A stretch of DNA of 64,000 nt, from the NCBI RefSeq assembly GCF_003952225.1, contig NZ_CP034437.1, forward strand, positions 5,690,001-5,754,000. Direction: 5' to 3'. Source of the DNA: Paenibacillus albus. GTDB taxonomy: Bacteria > Bacillota > Bacilli > Paenibacillales > Paenibacillaceae. A program made the translations under genes and the position numbers. Of this stretch, positions 35,362 through 43,792 are shown piece by piece (position 1 is the first letter of the stretch; each line of letters begins with the position of its first letter). Below the pieces are notes generated by a model that searched no databases, was not told the origin of the DNA, and saw nothing but the letters and a program-made list of their open reading frames with translations.

Positions 35362-35492
35362 AAGTCCACCTCCTTCTTGCGTTCAACTCTACTATACTAA
35401 AACTACTCTACGAATGGAAAATCTATGATCATCATACAAAAAATCCGTATGCTACAGCAGCTGCCCGAACTTTAATCGGACATGGTGGAGGT

Positions 35493-35882
35493 GAGAGAGG
35501 GATTTGCCTCTCTCGGGGCCAGTAATCGGCGAATATTAGAGCTGAGAGCGGGTTTTAGCTCTCTCAGTGGGAGATTCGGCTTGGTTCAGGCGGTTTTGGC
35601 GATTGAGAGAGCTTTTTCCCTCTCTCGGGGCCAGTAATCGGCGAATGTTGGAGGTGAGAGAGGCTTTTGGCTCTCTCAGCGAGAGGGGCGGCTTGGTTTA
35701 GGAGGCTTTGGCGATTGAGAGAGGGTTTTCCTTCTCTCGATCCTCCGATTGGTGTTTCCATCGGTGCGAGAGAGGCTCTTCCCGCTCTCATACTGACGCG
35801 ACAAAGAGCTGAGAGTACGTATACGTTCTCTCAGCTCTATTCTCAATGCTATCCAGTACCGAGAGAACGTATTGTTCTTTCA
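35493..35882. repeat. Hairpin array 1: 22-bp GAGAG...CTCTC units with alternating 29- and 39-bp spacers
   Basis: Hairpins start at 35493, 35544, 35605, 35656, 35717 and 35768, giving intervals of 51, 61, 51, 61 and 51 bp. Each is 22 bp, GAGAG(A/C)GG plus T-rich loop plus CCTCTCTC or a variant. The 29-bp spacer (GGGGCCAGTAATCGGCGAAT and 9 more bases) and the 39-bp spacer (ending TTTGGCGATT) are each nearly identical among their copies. Two related hairpins with an ACGTATACGT-type loop follow at 35811 and 35861. The array lies in the 719-bp gap 35362-36080, between two leftward genes; no credible gene overlaps it, and I see nothing else in the gap. Confidence 0.9.
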
Positions 35883-36080
35883 CGAAATCCGCCTAGCCTA
35901 AACAAGCACCGACACTCAAAAACCAACATTCCCGTTCAACGGCGCCGTTGCTGCTTGCGCTAACTTTTGTAATTGCAATGATGCCGGCTGGCGAAGCGAT
36001 CCACTTTCGATATCTCATCGCAATGATTGGATGGTGCGTATGCCGCGGATCGAGAGGCAGATTCCGCGTCTCGCCCAACT

Positions 36081-38042
36081 TCAATCCATAATGGCCAATG
36101 CGAACGGCTTCAGCATAAGTTCAAGCATATCCGCCGCGACAACCGAATGCGCGGGCAGCGGGCGCTCCTCCAGCCGAAGCGAGGAGCCGTCAGCTGCTGA
36201 GAAGCTGCGCTCATCAAGGACGCGCAGCCGTGACGGCAACAGCCCACCGCCGCCTAGCTTCACTTGCAGAGTGACTGCTTCATTCGTATAGTTGGCGAGC
36301 AGCAGCGCCACCTGAGCATCACGCCTCCGCAATGCCGCGGCCTCGCAGGTAAGAGGTTCGGATACGCAGCATTCCAGCAGCTCCGCACCTTGAAGATCGC
36401 CAGCCGAAGCGAAAACATGGAATAGCGGATACACCGACGCCGCACCTTCTCGCATTACCCCAAGCGGGCCGACCGTCTCGTAATAGCACGCACGATCCGC
36501 CCCCGCTTCTGCTAGATGGCGTAAGCTGCCGAGTGTCCAGCCTGCTCCGAACAATGACCACTGGCGCGCGTCAACATGATTGGCGCGCTCCTCCGCTCTG
36601 CGCTTACTTTCCACGCTTAAAGCAACCGGATTCATGCGCGGCTTGAACGTGATGGGTCCGATGCTGAGCGGCAATCCAGGAGAAAGCTTGCGAGCGCTGC
36701 GAACCGTATCTCCTTGCGCCGAGACAGTCTCCGCAATGGATGCCGTATCGAAGGCATGCACCTGCGGGTTGATCGTATACATCACCGCTTCAAGCTGCGG
36801 CACGAGCAACTGTGGCGCACGGTTCAGCTCAGCGAAGTAGGCCCGCGTTCCGCCGCCGATTCTGAACTCCAACCCCGCCGCATCACGCACTAAACCAAGC
36901 TTAACCAACAGCTCTCCCGAGCTTACAATGCTGCTCTCATCGTAAATAAACACCGTGTCCACGAGCGCACCACAGCTTTCGATTGCTGCAGCCAGCGCCT
37001 CAAGCTGTCCCTGCCCCAGCGCAGCATCGCTACTAACAACTACCTCGAGCTCCAAGCACGCACCGAGCCTTGACGCAGCATCCGCCGCGCAAGCAAGCGC
37101 CGACTCCCATTCCTGCTCAGTCAGCTTCAGCACCGCTCTTACATGAGAAAGCTTCAAACGTCTAAGCTCCTCGATTTCCCGCTCACTATGCAAATGTCCA
37201 GGCGTTGCGGACAAGCCGAGCTGAGGCATTCGTCCAACAACCTTTTCTCCAAGCTCGACTGTGACCGCCTCAGCCATATCGTCTGCTAAAGAAGCGAACC
37301 CGCGCAACGAACCGTCAACAAGCGACTCCCCATCGGCTATCAACCGAAGCGTAATCTGTTGCTGCACACGCTCTCCCTGCTTCATTTCGACCGGAAAAGG
37401 CAGCCGCAGCGGTGTGCAGTAGGTCTTAAAAGAAGCATCCGTCCAGTTGCGCTGATCCTCCATTTCGAACAGATCACCTGCAAACCGCAGCTCCGCTGAC
37501 ACTCCGTCCGTAACATGATGACGAATGGCCGTCATATCCAGGAAAGGCTGATGCGGCGAGATCCGCTCCGGGAAAGCTCCCGCGGCCAATCCGCCGCCCG
37601 CCGACTCTACCTCAACCGGACACCCCGCCAGCGCAGACGGGTGCAGAACGCAGAAACCAATGCGATTGCGCAGGAAGCTGCTGCCTGCAATCCCGTCGAA
37701 CGAGAACGTAATGGTGCCATCCGCCCCACCGACGATTAGGCCCTTCCACTCAAATTCAATCTCGCCCTGCCGATGCTCCGCCACAAAAGCAACCTCGAAA
37801 GAATCGCCGCGCCGCGTCACCTGCTGCTCGCGAAACACCGGCTTAATCGTGCCCCAGTTCTGGTCACGAACAGCCGCATAGATGCCGCGGACAATTTCCT
37901 GTCCCCGGTAACGGATATAGCGCAGCCCGCCTTCCTCCAATATGGCGGTTAGCGGTCCAGCCTGAAGCCTGCGCCGTTCAGCCAATGGCTCAGGCGAGCC
38001 ATAACGCAGCTGCCTCACATCCTGTTCGCTGCGGATTACCAT
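36081..38042 (-). CDS. D-apionate lactonase-like protein (ApnL family)
   Basis: A 653-residue protein that I recognise as ApnL-like from a run of family hallmarks: PLTAILEEGGLRYIRYRGQE, VRDQNWGTI, RNRIGFCVLHP, FPERISPHQPF and EMEDQRNWTDASFKTYC (all within the first 230 residues). ApnL opens D-apionolactone to D-apionate in oxidative apiose degradation. Three domains are likely: N-terminal beta-sandwich, central TIM-barrel-like region (about 290-530) and C-terminal beta domain. There is no signal peptide. The ATG 38042 has only a weak GGTG site. It follows by 117 bp a Gfo/Idh/MocA dehydrogenase, the type that makes apionolactone from apiose, which supports the call. Confidence 0.65.
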   Translation of the reverse strand: MVIRSEQDVRQLRYGSPEPLAERRRLQAGPLTAILEEGGLRYIRYRGQEIVRGIYAAVRDQNWGTIKPVFREQQVTRRGDSFEVAFVAEHRQGEIEFEWKGLIVGGADGTITFSFDGIAGSSFLRNRIGFCVLHPSALAGCPVEVESAGGGLAAGAFPERISPHQPFLDMTAIRHHVTDGVSAELRFAGDLFEMEDQRNWTDASFKTYCTPLRLPFPVEMKQGERVQQQITLRLIADGESLVDGSLRGFASLADDMAEAVTVELGEKVVGRMPQLGLSATPGHLHSEREIEELRRLKLSHVRAVLKLTEQEWESALACAADAASRLGACLELEVVVSSDAALGQGQLEALAAAIESCGALVDTVFIYDESSIVSSGELLVKLGLVRDAAGLEFRIGGGTRAYFAELNRAPQLLVPQLEAVMYTINPQVHAFDTASIAETVSAQGDTVRSARKLSPGLPLSIGPITFKPRMNPVALSVESKRRAEERANHVDARQWSLFGAGWTLGSLRHLAEAGADRACYYETVGPLGVMREGAASVYPLFHVFASAGDLQGAELLECCVSEPLTCEAAALRRRDAQVALLLANYTNEAVTLQVKLGGGGLLPSRLRVLDERSFSAADGSSLRLEERPLPAHSVVAADMLELMLKPFALAIMD

Positions 38043-38159
38043 CCCGACACCGCCATAACAAGCTTCGCCGCGTCCTCCAATCGATTTTTCATCGACCTCA
38101 TTGCTCCCCCTTCGTAGCGTATCTCCTTCCAGCTCAAGCGCTCCTCTAAATTCCGCAAA

Positions 38160-39209
38160 CTAGGATTCGAAGCTGATCGCTTGATGCGTGTGCGCACTTT
38201 CATATGCAGAGAAGGTCAATCGCAATGTCCGTAAATTATCATCGCCGCTCGTTTGGAACGGTTCGCCTGACTCCAGACATTGGACAAAATGCGAAGACAG
38301 CCGGTAGTGACTCTCATCATGATCAAGCTCGGTCGGTCCCGCAAGCATACGCTTACCACCGTTATTATCAATAATCGCAATGCTTCCGTCGCCATACAGC
38401 TTCAGTGTCGCACGCTCTCCATCAATGACGAACTGTTCGATATGATGCGCGAGTACGATGTCGGGCTCAAGCGCTCCGTGCAGCTCCCGGCGAGTCGCCC
38501 AGCTCATGTCGAGCATGCCGTAGAAGCCGTCATGTCCAAGCGTTACAAGACCTGCATCCTCTCCAATCACATGCGGGCTGCTGTACTGGAATTCCGCATA
38601 GAGCCGCTTCGGCTCGCCAAGCAGGAAGCGCCATGTATCGAACCAGTGAACACCCATCTCATAAAAGAGTAGTCGCGGCATCTGCCGAAAGAACGGCTGC
38701 GGCAGCTTCATGTCCTGCGACATCCGCATCGTAAAGTAATCGGAGTGCATATAACGTGCAGCCAGCACACGGCCAAGCTCACCTTCATCAAGCACGCGCT
38801 TCATCGTCTGGAAGATCGACAACCAGCGCCAATTCTCCGTCACCATGAGCCGCACCCCCGCATCCGCAGCTGCCTTCACCATTCGCTCCGCTTCCTCATA
38901 GGACTCAGCGAAAGGCTTCTGACACAGCACATGCTTCCCCGCTCTAGCAGCCATCTCGACGAAAGCCGGATGTGTCTCCGGACCCGTCACGATATCCACG
39001 ATATCGATATCCGCTTTCTCTAGCATCTCCTCGAGCGATCCGTAGAGCTGCTCCTCAGGAACGCCGTAATGGCGCGCTTTCTCTACCATTTTATCCCGGC
39101 TCCGGTTGCAGAGCGCTGCGATCTCCACGTTCGGAATCCGGCTCCATGCTTGTAAATGCTTCTCCGACCAGAATCCTGTCCCAACAAGCCCAATTCTCCA
39201 AACCACCAT
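38160..39209 (-). CDS. Gfo/Idh/MocA dehydrogenase, possibly D-apiose dehydrogenase-like
   Basis: A 349-residue NAD(P)-dependent sugar dehydrogenase: Rossmann start WRIGLVGTGFWSEKHLQAW (GxGxxx), and the catalytic-lysine motif in the variant form CQKPFAES at about 98-105, where most relatives have EKP. The C-terminal half is the alpha/beta substrate domain (VHWFDTWRFLLGEP contains the conserved His). QKP is a trait I associate with D-apiose dehydrogenase-like members, and the next gene is ApnL-like. GAGGGG lies 6 nt before the ATG at 39209; the frame runs back to 39275. Together they could turn apiose into apionate. Confidence 0.75.
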   Translation of the reverse strand: MVVWRIGLVGTGFWSEKHLQAWSRIPNVEIAALCNRSRDKMVEKARHYGVPEEQLYGSLEEMLEKADIDIVDIVTGPETHPAFVEMAARAGKHVLCQKPFAESYEEAERMVKAAADAGVRLMVTENWRWLSIFQTMKRVLDEGELGRVLAARYMHSDYFTMRMSQDMKLPQPFFRQMPRLLFYEMGVHWFDTWRFLLGEPKRLYAEFQYSSPHVIGEDAGLVTLGHDGFYGMLDMSWATRRELHGALEPDIVLAHHIEQFVIDGERATLKLYGDGSIAIIDNNGGKRMLAGPTELDHDESHYRLSSHFVQCLESGEPFQTSGDDNLRTLRLTFSAYESAHTHQAISFES

Positions 39210-39341
39210 ATTTCGCCCCTCACTAGTCGCTTCTGTATCGAAAATACAAAAAGTATGTACATTGTATACATTCACTTCCGAGAACGATTTTCCTCCAATG
39301 GATTGGACTTATTTTATAAAATATATGATCAGGCTCGGAAG

Positions 39342-41429
39342 CTATGCTCGAAGAGACGACGCCGGGAGCTTATTCATCAGCTGCACCCGATTCTTCACGC
39401 TCGCCTTCTTGAAAATATTCGAAATATGCTTCTTCACAGTCGCCTCGCTGAGGCAAAGCTCACTTGCGATTTCTTTGTTAGAGTATCCCGCAACGAGAAG
39501 CCGGGCCACCTCTTGTTCGCGGAAGGAGAGCAGCACCTCCGGCGCAGCAGATACTTTTACAGCTTCGTGCTCCTGCGTCTCCTCACGTCTGCTCTGCACA
39601 TTGTCCTCTTCAGGCAGATCGAAGAAAGCAATCATTTTGCTCAAATAGCCATGCAGCTTGCTGCCCCTCGTATCCATGAAATAATAGCGGTTCACCGTCT
39701 CCCCGTTGTAATCGGAATGCGTGACTCCTTCTACGACCTCAAGCCCAAGGCTCGTGCAAATCGCAAAGGAGATTGGGTTCTCCGTTGGCGCCGCGACGAC
39801 GAATCCGGCAGTGAGAATATGAGAAATGAACGTAAACAAGGATGCCTGCATCATGGAGATATCGGAGAAATCATACACATCAAGAATCTTTACAAAATAG
39901 CCGGCTTTCGTATGTCCCGGTACCATAAGCTCGCTTCGTTCAGAAGGAGTGAGATGATTGAAATATGCGGCTGAGATTGGCCCCGTCTCTAAGTAATTCA
40001 TCGTCTTCTCATTAATCGGGATAATCTCCATCAAGCCATAGATGGTACCGTCGGCGTTGCGAATAAGCTTCACGCATGTCGGATCAAGCTCGTACAGCTC
40101 TTTCATGCGGATCAGATTCAGAACCTCGAGGCTCTCTTTCGCCGTCAATAAGTATTCGTCCTGCAGACCGGTTTCCCGGTTGATATAGTGGAGGACCGCA
40201 TCGCGCGCGGTTTCTCTCCTGCGCTCGATATAGCGCTCAGCCTCTGCCCAGTTCGACGGATGGAGCGGTTCCGTACTAAAGGAGATCGACTGTTGATAGA
40301 GCAAGAATTGAAGAAACTGGTTCCCGATATAGAACAGAATCTCTCCATTCTCCCATGCCGCGGTCCGCTGCTTGGCGGATTGCTTCATCTTGTCACAGTA
40401 GAAAAGGACGCAGCGCTTCCAAATCCGGTGGTAGTATTCCGGCCTGCGAAGCCTCAGATCTGCACCGATCGCATCCCGAAGCAAATCATGCAGCAGCCAT
40501 CCCCGCTCTACGCGCTGCACGAAGGAATAACTGGTGAGCTTCATAAACTGCTCGCTTGTCACCGGCTTCTCCAGCACGCGGCTGAGCAGATCTTGATTGA
40601 AGCTGCGAAGCACTGCCGACGCCTCTACCAGTTCCCGCATATCCGGGTCAGGCACTTCCTGCAGCCATGTGCTGACAACCTGCATAAACACTTCGCTGTC
40701 TGCGAATGTCTCCTTGGGCAGCGCACCTGCAAGCGTCGTTGAGACAAGCAGCGAAAGTGTAAGCGGATGGCCCTTCGTTCTGCTCCAAATCTGTTTGATA
40801 TTATCGGTCTTCACAATTCCGAAGCGCTCCAAATAGAGATGCGCGTCATCGTAATTGAGGTCGCTGAGAGGCATCTGATGGATAAGCTGCCGCCAGCCTG
40901 GAGAGGACAGCCATGCCCCCTGCAGCTTGAACCTGCCGGCAAGGATTACGATAATGCCAGGATGCAGCTGAGCGAGAAACTGCTCTCGCAGCCAATATTC
41001 CATCTCGCCGAATGACTCGAAGGAATCAAGTGCCAGCACCATTTTGCCGTGAAGTGTCCGATCAGCGAGCGCTTGTAAGCAAGCTTCGATGAGCTGTCCC
41101 TCATCACTGCTCTGAAGAATGGACTGCATAGGGTAACGGAGCGCTCGAAGCACATGATGACAGAAGTCGACCGGATTACCGGGGAAGACACGACAGTCCA
41201 GCAGTAGAAATTGAACGTTCCGCTTCATAGCTAACCTTCGGAATTCATGCAGCAGATAGCTTTTGCCAATTCCTCCGGTCCCGTATACATTCATAATGCC
41301 GCCTTGATCAGAACCCTCATGAAGCCGATCGACAAAGAACTGAATCTCCTTATCCCGCCCTACAAGATAGTGCTGCTCCATCAAATCCAGTGTCCGCGCT
41401 ACCCGTTCATTACCGCTGCTTCTCTCCAT
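39342..41429 (-). CDS. STAND-type ATPase LuxR-family transcriptional regulator
   Basis: A 695-residue MalT-like regulator. Walker A GTGGIGKS (50-57) and Walker B KMVLALDSFES begin an N-terminal ATPase of about 330 residues. A helical middle follows, then a 150-residue alpha/beta region (GTIYGLMEIIPINEKTMNYL ... HILTAGFVVAAP) that looks GNAT-like, and a LuxR helix-turn-helix at the end (LSFREQEVARLLVAGYSNKE, LSEATVKKHISNIFKKA). GAGGGGCGTGG lies just before ATG 41429. It lies upstream of, and on the same strand as, the dehydrogenase-lactonase pair (132 bp gap), which it may control. Confidence 0.88.
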   Translation of the reverse strand: MERSSGNERVARTLDLMEQHYLVGRDKEIQFFVDRLHEGSDQGGIMNVYGTGGIGKSYLLHEFRRLAMKRNVQFLLLDCRVFPGNPVDFCHHVLRALRYPMQSILQSSDEGQLIEACLQALADRTLHGKMVLALDSFESFGEMEYWLREQFLAQLHPGIIVILAGRFKLQGAWLSSPGWRQLIHQMPLSDLNYDDAHLYLERFGIVKTDNIKQIWSRTKGHPLTLSLLVSTTLAGALPKETFADSEVFMQVVSTWLQEVPDPDMRELVEASAVLRSFNQDLLSRVLEKPVTSEQFMKLTSYSFVQRVERGWLLHDLLRDAIGADLRLRRPEYYHRIWKRCVLFYCDKMKQSAKQRTAAWENGEILFYIGNQFLQFLLYQQSISFSTEPLHPSNWAEAERYIERRRETARDAVLHYINRETGLQDEYLLTAKESLEVLNLIRMKELYELDPTCVKLIRNADGTIYGLMEIIPINEKTMNYLETGPISAAYFNHLTPSERSELMVPGHTKAGYFVKILDVYDFSDISMMQASLFTFISHILTAGFVVAAPTENPISFAICTSLGLEVVEGVTHSDYNGETVNRYYFMDTRGSKLHGYLSKMIAFFDLPEEDNVQSRREETQEHEAVKVSAAPEVLLSFREQEVARLLVAGYSNKEIASELCLSEATVKKHISNIFKKASVKNRVQLMNKLPASSLRA

Positions 41430-41553
41430 GTCCACGCCCCTCATATCTTGATCAGGCTTACGTGAATACCACTGCAGTACTCCTTTTTTACAACTTTCGG
41501 ATAATATTAATTCTACAGCCGTTATGCTAATTTTGAAATATCTGTAAGTGAGC

Positions 41554-41583
41554 TTGTTGTCCTAATTTTGCTGTTTTTATAGG
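41554..41583 (+). promoter_or_regulatory. Candidate promoter of the stalk-domain protein gene
   Basis: TTGTTG (41554-41559) and TATAGG (41578-41583) are 18 bp apart, 35 bp before the ATG at 41618, in the A+T-rich region divergent from the LuxR gene. Confidence 0.4.
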
Positions 41584-41617
41584 GGAACGTATACTTTTTT
41601 TGGGGAGGCTAGTCGTA

Positions 41618-42385
41618 ATGAAGAAAAAAAGCATGATTGCTTTGTTATCCGCCACAGCTCTACTCTCGATGACAACCGGAGCGTTCGCAGCTACAACGTC
41701 AACAGCGATAAAAGCTGTGCTTGACGGAACCCTTCACTTCAAGAAAGACGGCAAAGACTGGCAGCCTACCGATGCGAATGGCAAGAAGCAGCTCCCGATA
41801 ACATACAAAGGCACAACCTATCTGCCGCTTCGCTCGACCGCAGACGCGCTCGGCGTCCCTCTGAAGTACGATGCGGCAACAAAGACGGTCAGCCTCGGCG
41901 AATCAGGCACGGCAGCTACCAATAAACGTGTCACCTTCTATGACAAGCATATTAAGAAGGTCAAGGATATGACGGTCAAATTCAACGACGTCATCAATAA
42001 AGCACAGCTCGTATTCGACGGCAAGCAGTACAACGGCGCCTACTCTTTCGCGGTGTATCATACGGAGGATTACTATTTGACCTTCGACTTTGGAGCGAAG
42101 TATAAAACGCTGCATCTGATCGTTGCCCCTGAGGTCGACATGAAGATGAAAGTGTATAACGGCGATAAACAGCAGCTGTCCGATGAAATTACACTCTATA
42201 AAGGCGAAGTGACGGAGGTCGACATCGATTTGCAAGGCAGTCAGCAAGCGATGATCTACGGTTACGGCGTCGACTATGGCAAGGATGTCTTCCTCAATAT
42301 TTTGAAAGACAGCTACGTAACGAATGAGCCCATTCCGGGTCCTGGCCTTACACCACCGGATGATCTCGGCACTACAATCCACTAA
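41618..42385 (+). CDS. Exported protein with copper-amine-oxidase-N (stalk) domain
   Basis: A 255-residue secreted protein with a signal peptide (MKKKSMIALLSATALLSMTT, cleavage likely after AFA at 25). Residues 40-90 form a stalk domain (ITYKGTTYLPLRSTADALGV, then YDAATKTVSL), a beta module common in Paenibacillus exoproteins. The remainder is beta-rich with no enzyme motif, ending in a Pro-rich tail. GGGGAGG lies 9 nt before the ATG. It is divergent from the LuxR regulator and probably acts at the cell surface; function unknown. Confidence 0.82.
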   Translation: MKKKSMIALLSATALLSMTTGAFAATTSTAIKAVLDGTLHFKKDGKDWQPTDANGKKQLPITYKGTTYLPLRSTADALGVPLKYDAATKTVSLGESGTAATNKRVTFYDKHIKKVKDMTVKFNDVINKAQLVFDGKQYNGAYSFAVYHTEDYYLTFDFGAKYKTLHLIVAPEVDMKMKVYNGDKQQLSDEITLYKGEVTEVDIDLQGSQQAMIYGYGVDYGKDVFLNILKDSYVTNEPIPGPGLTPPDDLGTTIH

Positions 42386-42390
42386 CGGCA

Positions 42391-42450
42391 AACACCTTCA
42401 AGAGAAACATCCCGCTTCAGATAAGGGGACTTCTTCTTGAAGGTGTTTCT
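42391..42450 (+). terminator. Terminator of the stalk-domain protein gene
   Basis: AACACCTTCAAGA pairs perfectly with TCTTGAAGGTGTT across a 30-nt arm, followed by TCTTTAT. Confidence 0.7.
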
Positions 42451-42518
42451 TTATGCACTATTTTGCAGCTTAGACTAGTATATATGGAGCACAGGCAAAT
42501 GATGAAAGGAGGAGGGTT

Positions 42519-43721
42519 GTGGATACGAATCGTAGAAGGTGGCTGCTCGTTTGGTCGATCTGCATCTGCGCTGCGTTTCTTGTAATGCCAATGACGGCAG
42601 ATGCACTCTCACCTATTAAGATTAAATCAGCTATACCCGTTAAACCAATTCCTCTCACCCCATTGGGTGAACAAATCTGGTCCAAATCGGTTGGCCAAGG
42701 GAATGAAACGACACCTGCCATTGGACCGGACGGCACCGTCTATATGCATGTCGTTCTAGGCTTCCTTGTCGCCTATAACCCAGATGGCACGGTCAAATGG
42801 ACGCAAAGCGGGTTTTCGTATATTACGGCCGTAACGGTTAAGCCTGACGATGGTACGGTGTACGTAACCGACGACTACAAGCTTTACGCCTATACGCCTG
42901 CCCGCAGCTTGAAATGGAGCATCTCGCTTCCATATTCGACGCCGCCTTTGCTAGGCAGTGATGGCACGCTTTATGTCGTTACGAATGTGGGAGAGCGATC
43001 AACGCTGTATGCAATCACGCCTTCAGGTACGATCAAGTGGCACTGGGAGCTCGATCAGACGAGCTCTACAGCAGGTGGCGCGATTGGATCGGACGGCACG
43101 ATCTATCTCGGAGGGAATCACGGAACGCTGTACGCTGTGTCACCACAAACGAGCGTTACTACCAGTTTGCCTTCAAACGGGCAGCTGCCAGCAAGGACTA
43201 TTAAGAGGCTCATGCCGATTCCGCATCTGAAGTGGAAAACGATTGTCGGGGGCAGCTATGCGAGTCTGGCATACGATCCGAACGGGACGCTCTATGCCGT
43301 TTCCAATGATCATCTCTATCAAGTAAGCCCTTCAACCGGGGCAGCTGCTGTGTTGTTTACTGCGAGCGGATCGTTCACCAATACGCCTGTCATTGGGGCG
43401 GATCATACGATCTACGCAGCTGCGTTAGATCGATTCTATGCGCTGAGTCCAAGCGGCACGATCAAATGGTCCTACCAAGCGAGAGGAACGATTACAACTT
43501 CGGCGAGCATGGACGCGATGGGCAAGCTCTTCTTCGGTTCTAATGACAGCTGCCTGTATGCTTTCAATACGGATGGGATTCAGCTCTGGAAATACAAGAC
43601 GGGCGGCGCGATTCTTCATACGCCTCTTATCGATCCGGTAAGGCCTGTCGATTGGCAGCCGGTATATATCGTATCCGACGATGGCAAGTTCTACGCCGTG
43701 AGGGCTCCGGGGTCCGCGTAG
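42519..43721 (+). CDS. Exported PQQ-like beta-propeller repeat protein
   Basis: A 400-residue protein with an N-terminal signal peptide or anchor (WLLVWSICICAAFLVMPMTA, about 8-27) and eight or so blades of the PQQ-like type (repeating pattern GSDGTIYLGGNHGTLYAVSP and SGTIKWxW). It has no dehydrogenase residues that I can see, so it is more likely a binding or scaffold propeller than an enzyme. The start is GTG 42519, with AAAGGAGG 7 nt upstream. It follows the stalk-domain gene by 133 bp but a terminator divides them. Confidence 0.85.
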   Translation: MDTNRRRWLLVWSICICAAFLVMPMTADALSPIKIKSAIPVKPIPLTPLGEQIWSKSVGQGNETTPAIGPDGTVYMHVVLGFLVAYNPDGTVKWTQSGFSYITAVTVKPDDGTVYVTDDYKLYAYTPARSLKWSISLPYSTPPLLGSDGTLYVVTNVGERSTLYAITPSGTIKWHWELDQTSSTAGGAIGSDGTIYLGGNHGTLYAVSPQTSVTTSLPSNGQLPARTIKRLMPIPHLKWKTIVGGSYASLAYDPNGTLYAVSNDHLYQVSPSTGAAAVLFTASGSFTNTPVIGADHTIYAAALDRFYALSPSGTIKWSYQARGTITTSASMDAMGKLFFGSNDSCLYAFNTDGIQLWKYKTGGAILHTPLIDPVRPVDWQPVYIVSDDGKFYAVRAPGSA

Positions 43722-43733
43722 GAGCAGTTGACA

Positions 43734-43774
43734 AAGAAGTCCCCTCGGGATCCATTTCTCCCGGGGGACTTCTT
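43734..43774. terminator. Bidirectional terminator ending the iol-pepA unit and the propeller gene
   Basis: AAGAAGTCCCC(T)CGGGA and its complement TCCCG(G)GGGACTTCTT, flanked by short A and T runs, lie between convergent genes. Confidence 0.75.
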
Positions 43775-43792
43775 CGTAGACTCTGTAAGAGT

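Noticed and set aside
35493..35882. Possible CRISPR array
   Set aside because: The repeats are short self-complementary hairpins, spacers recur in copies of two fixed types rather than being unique, and no cas gene is in the window.
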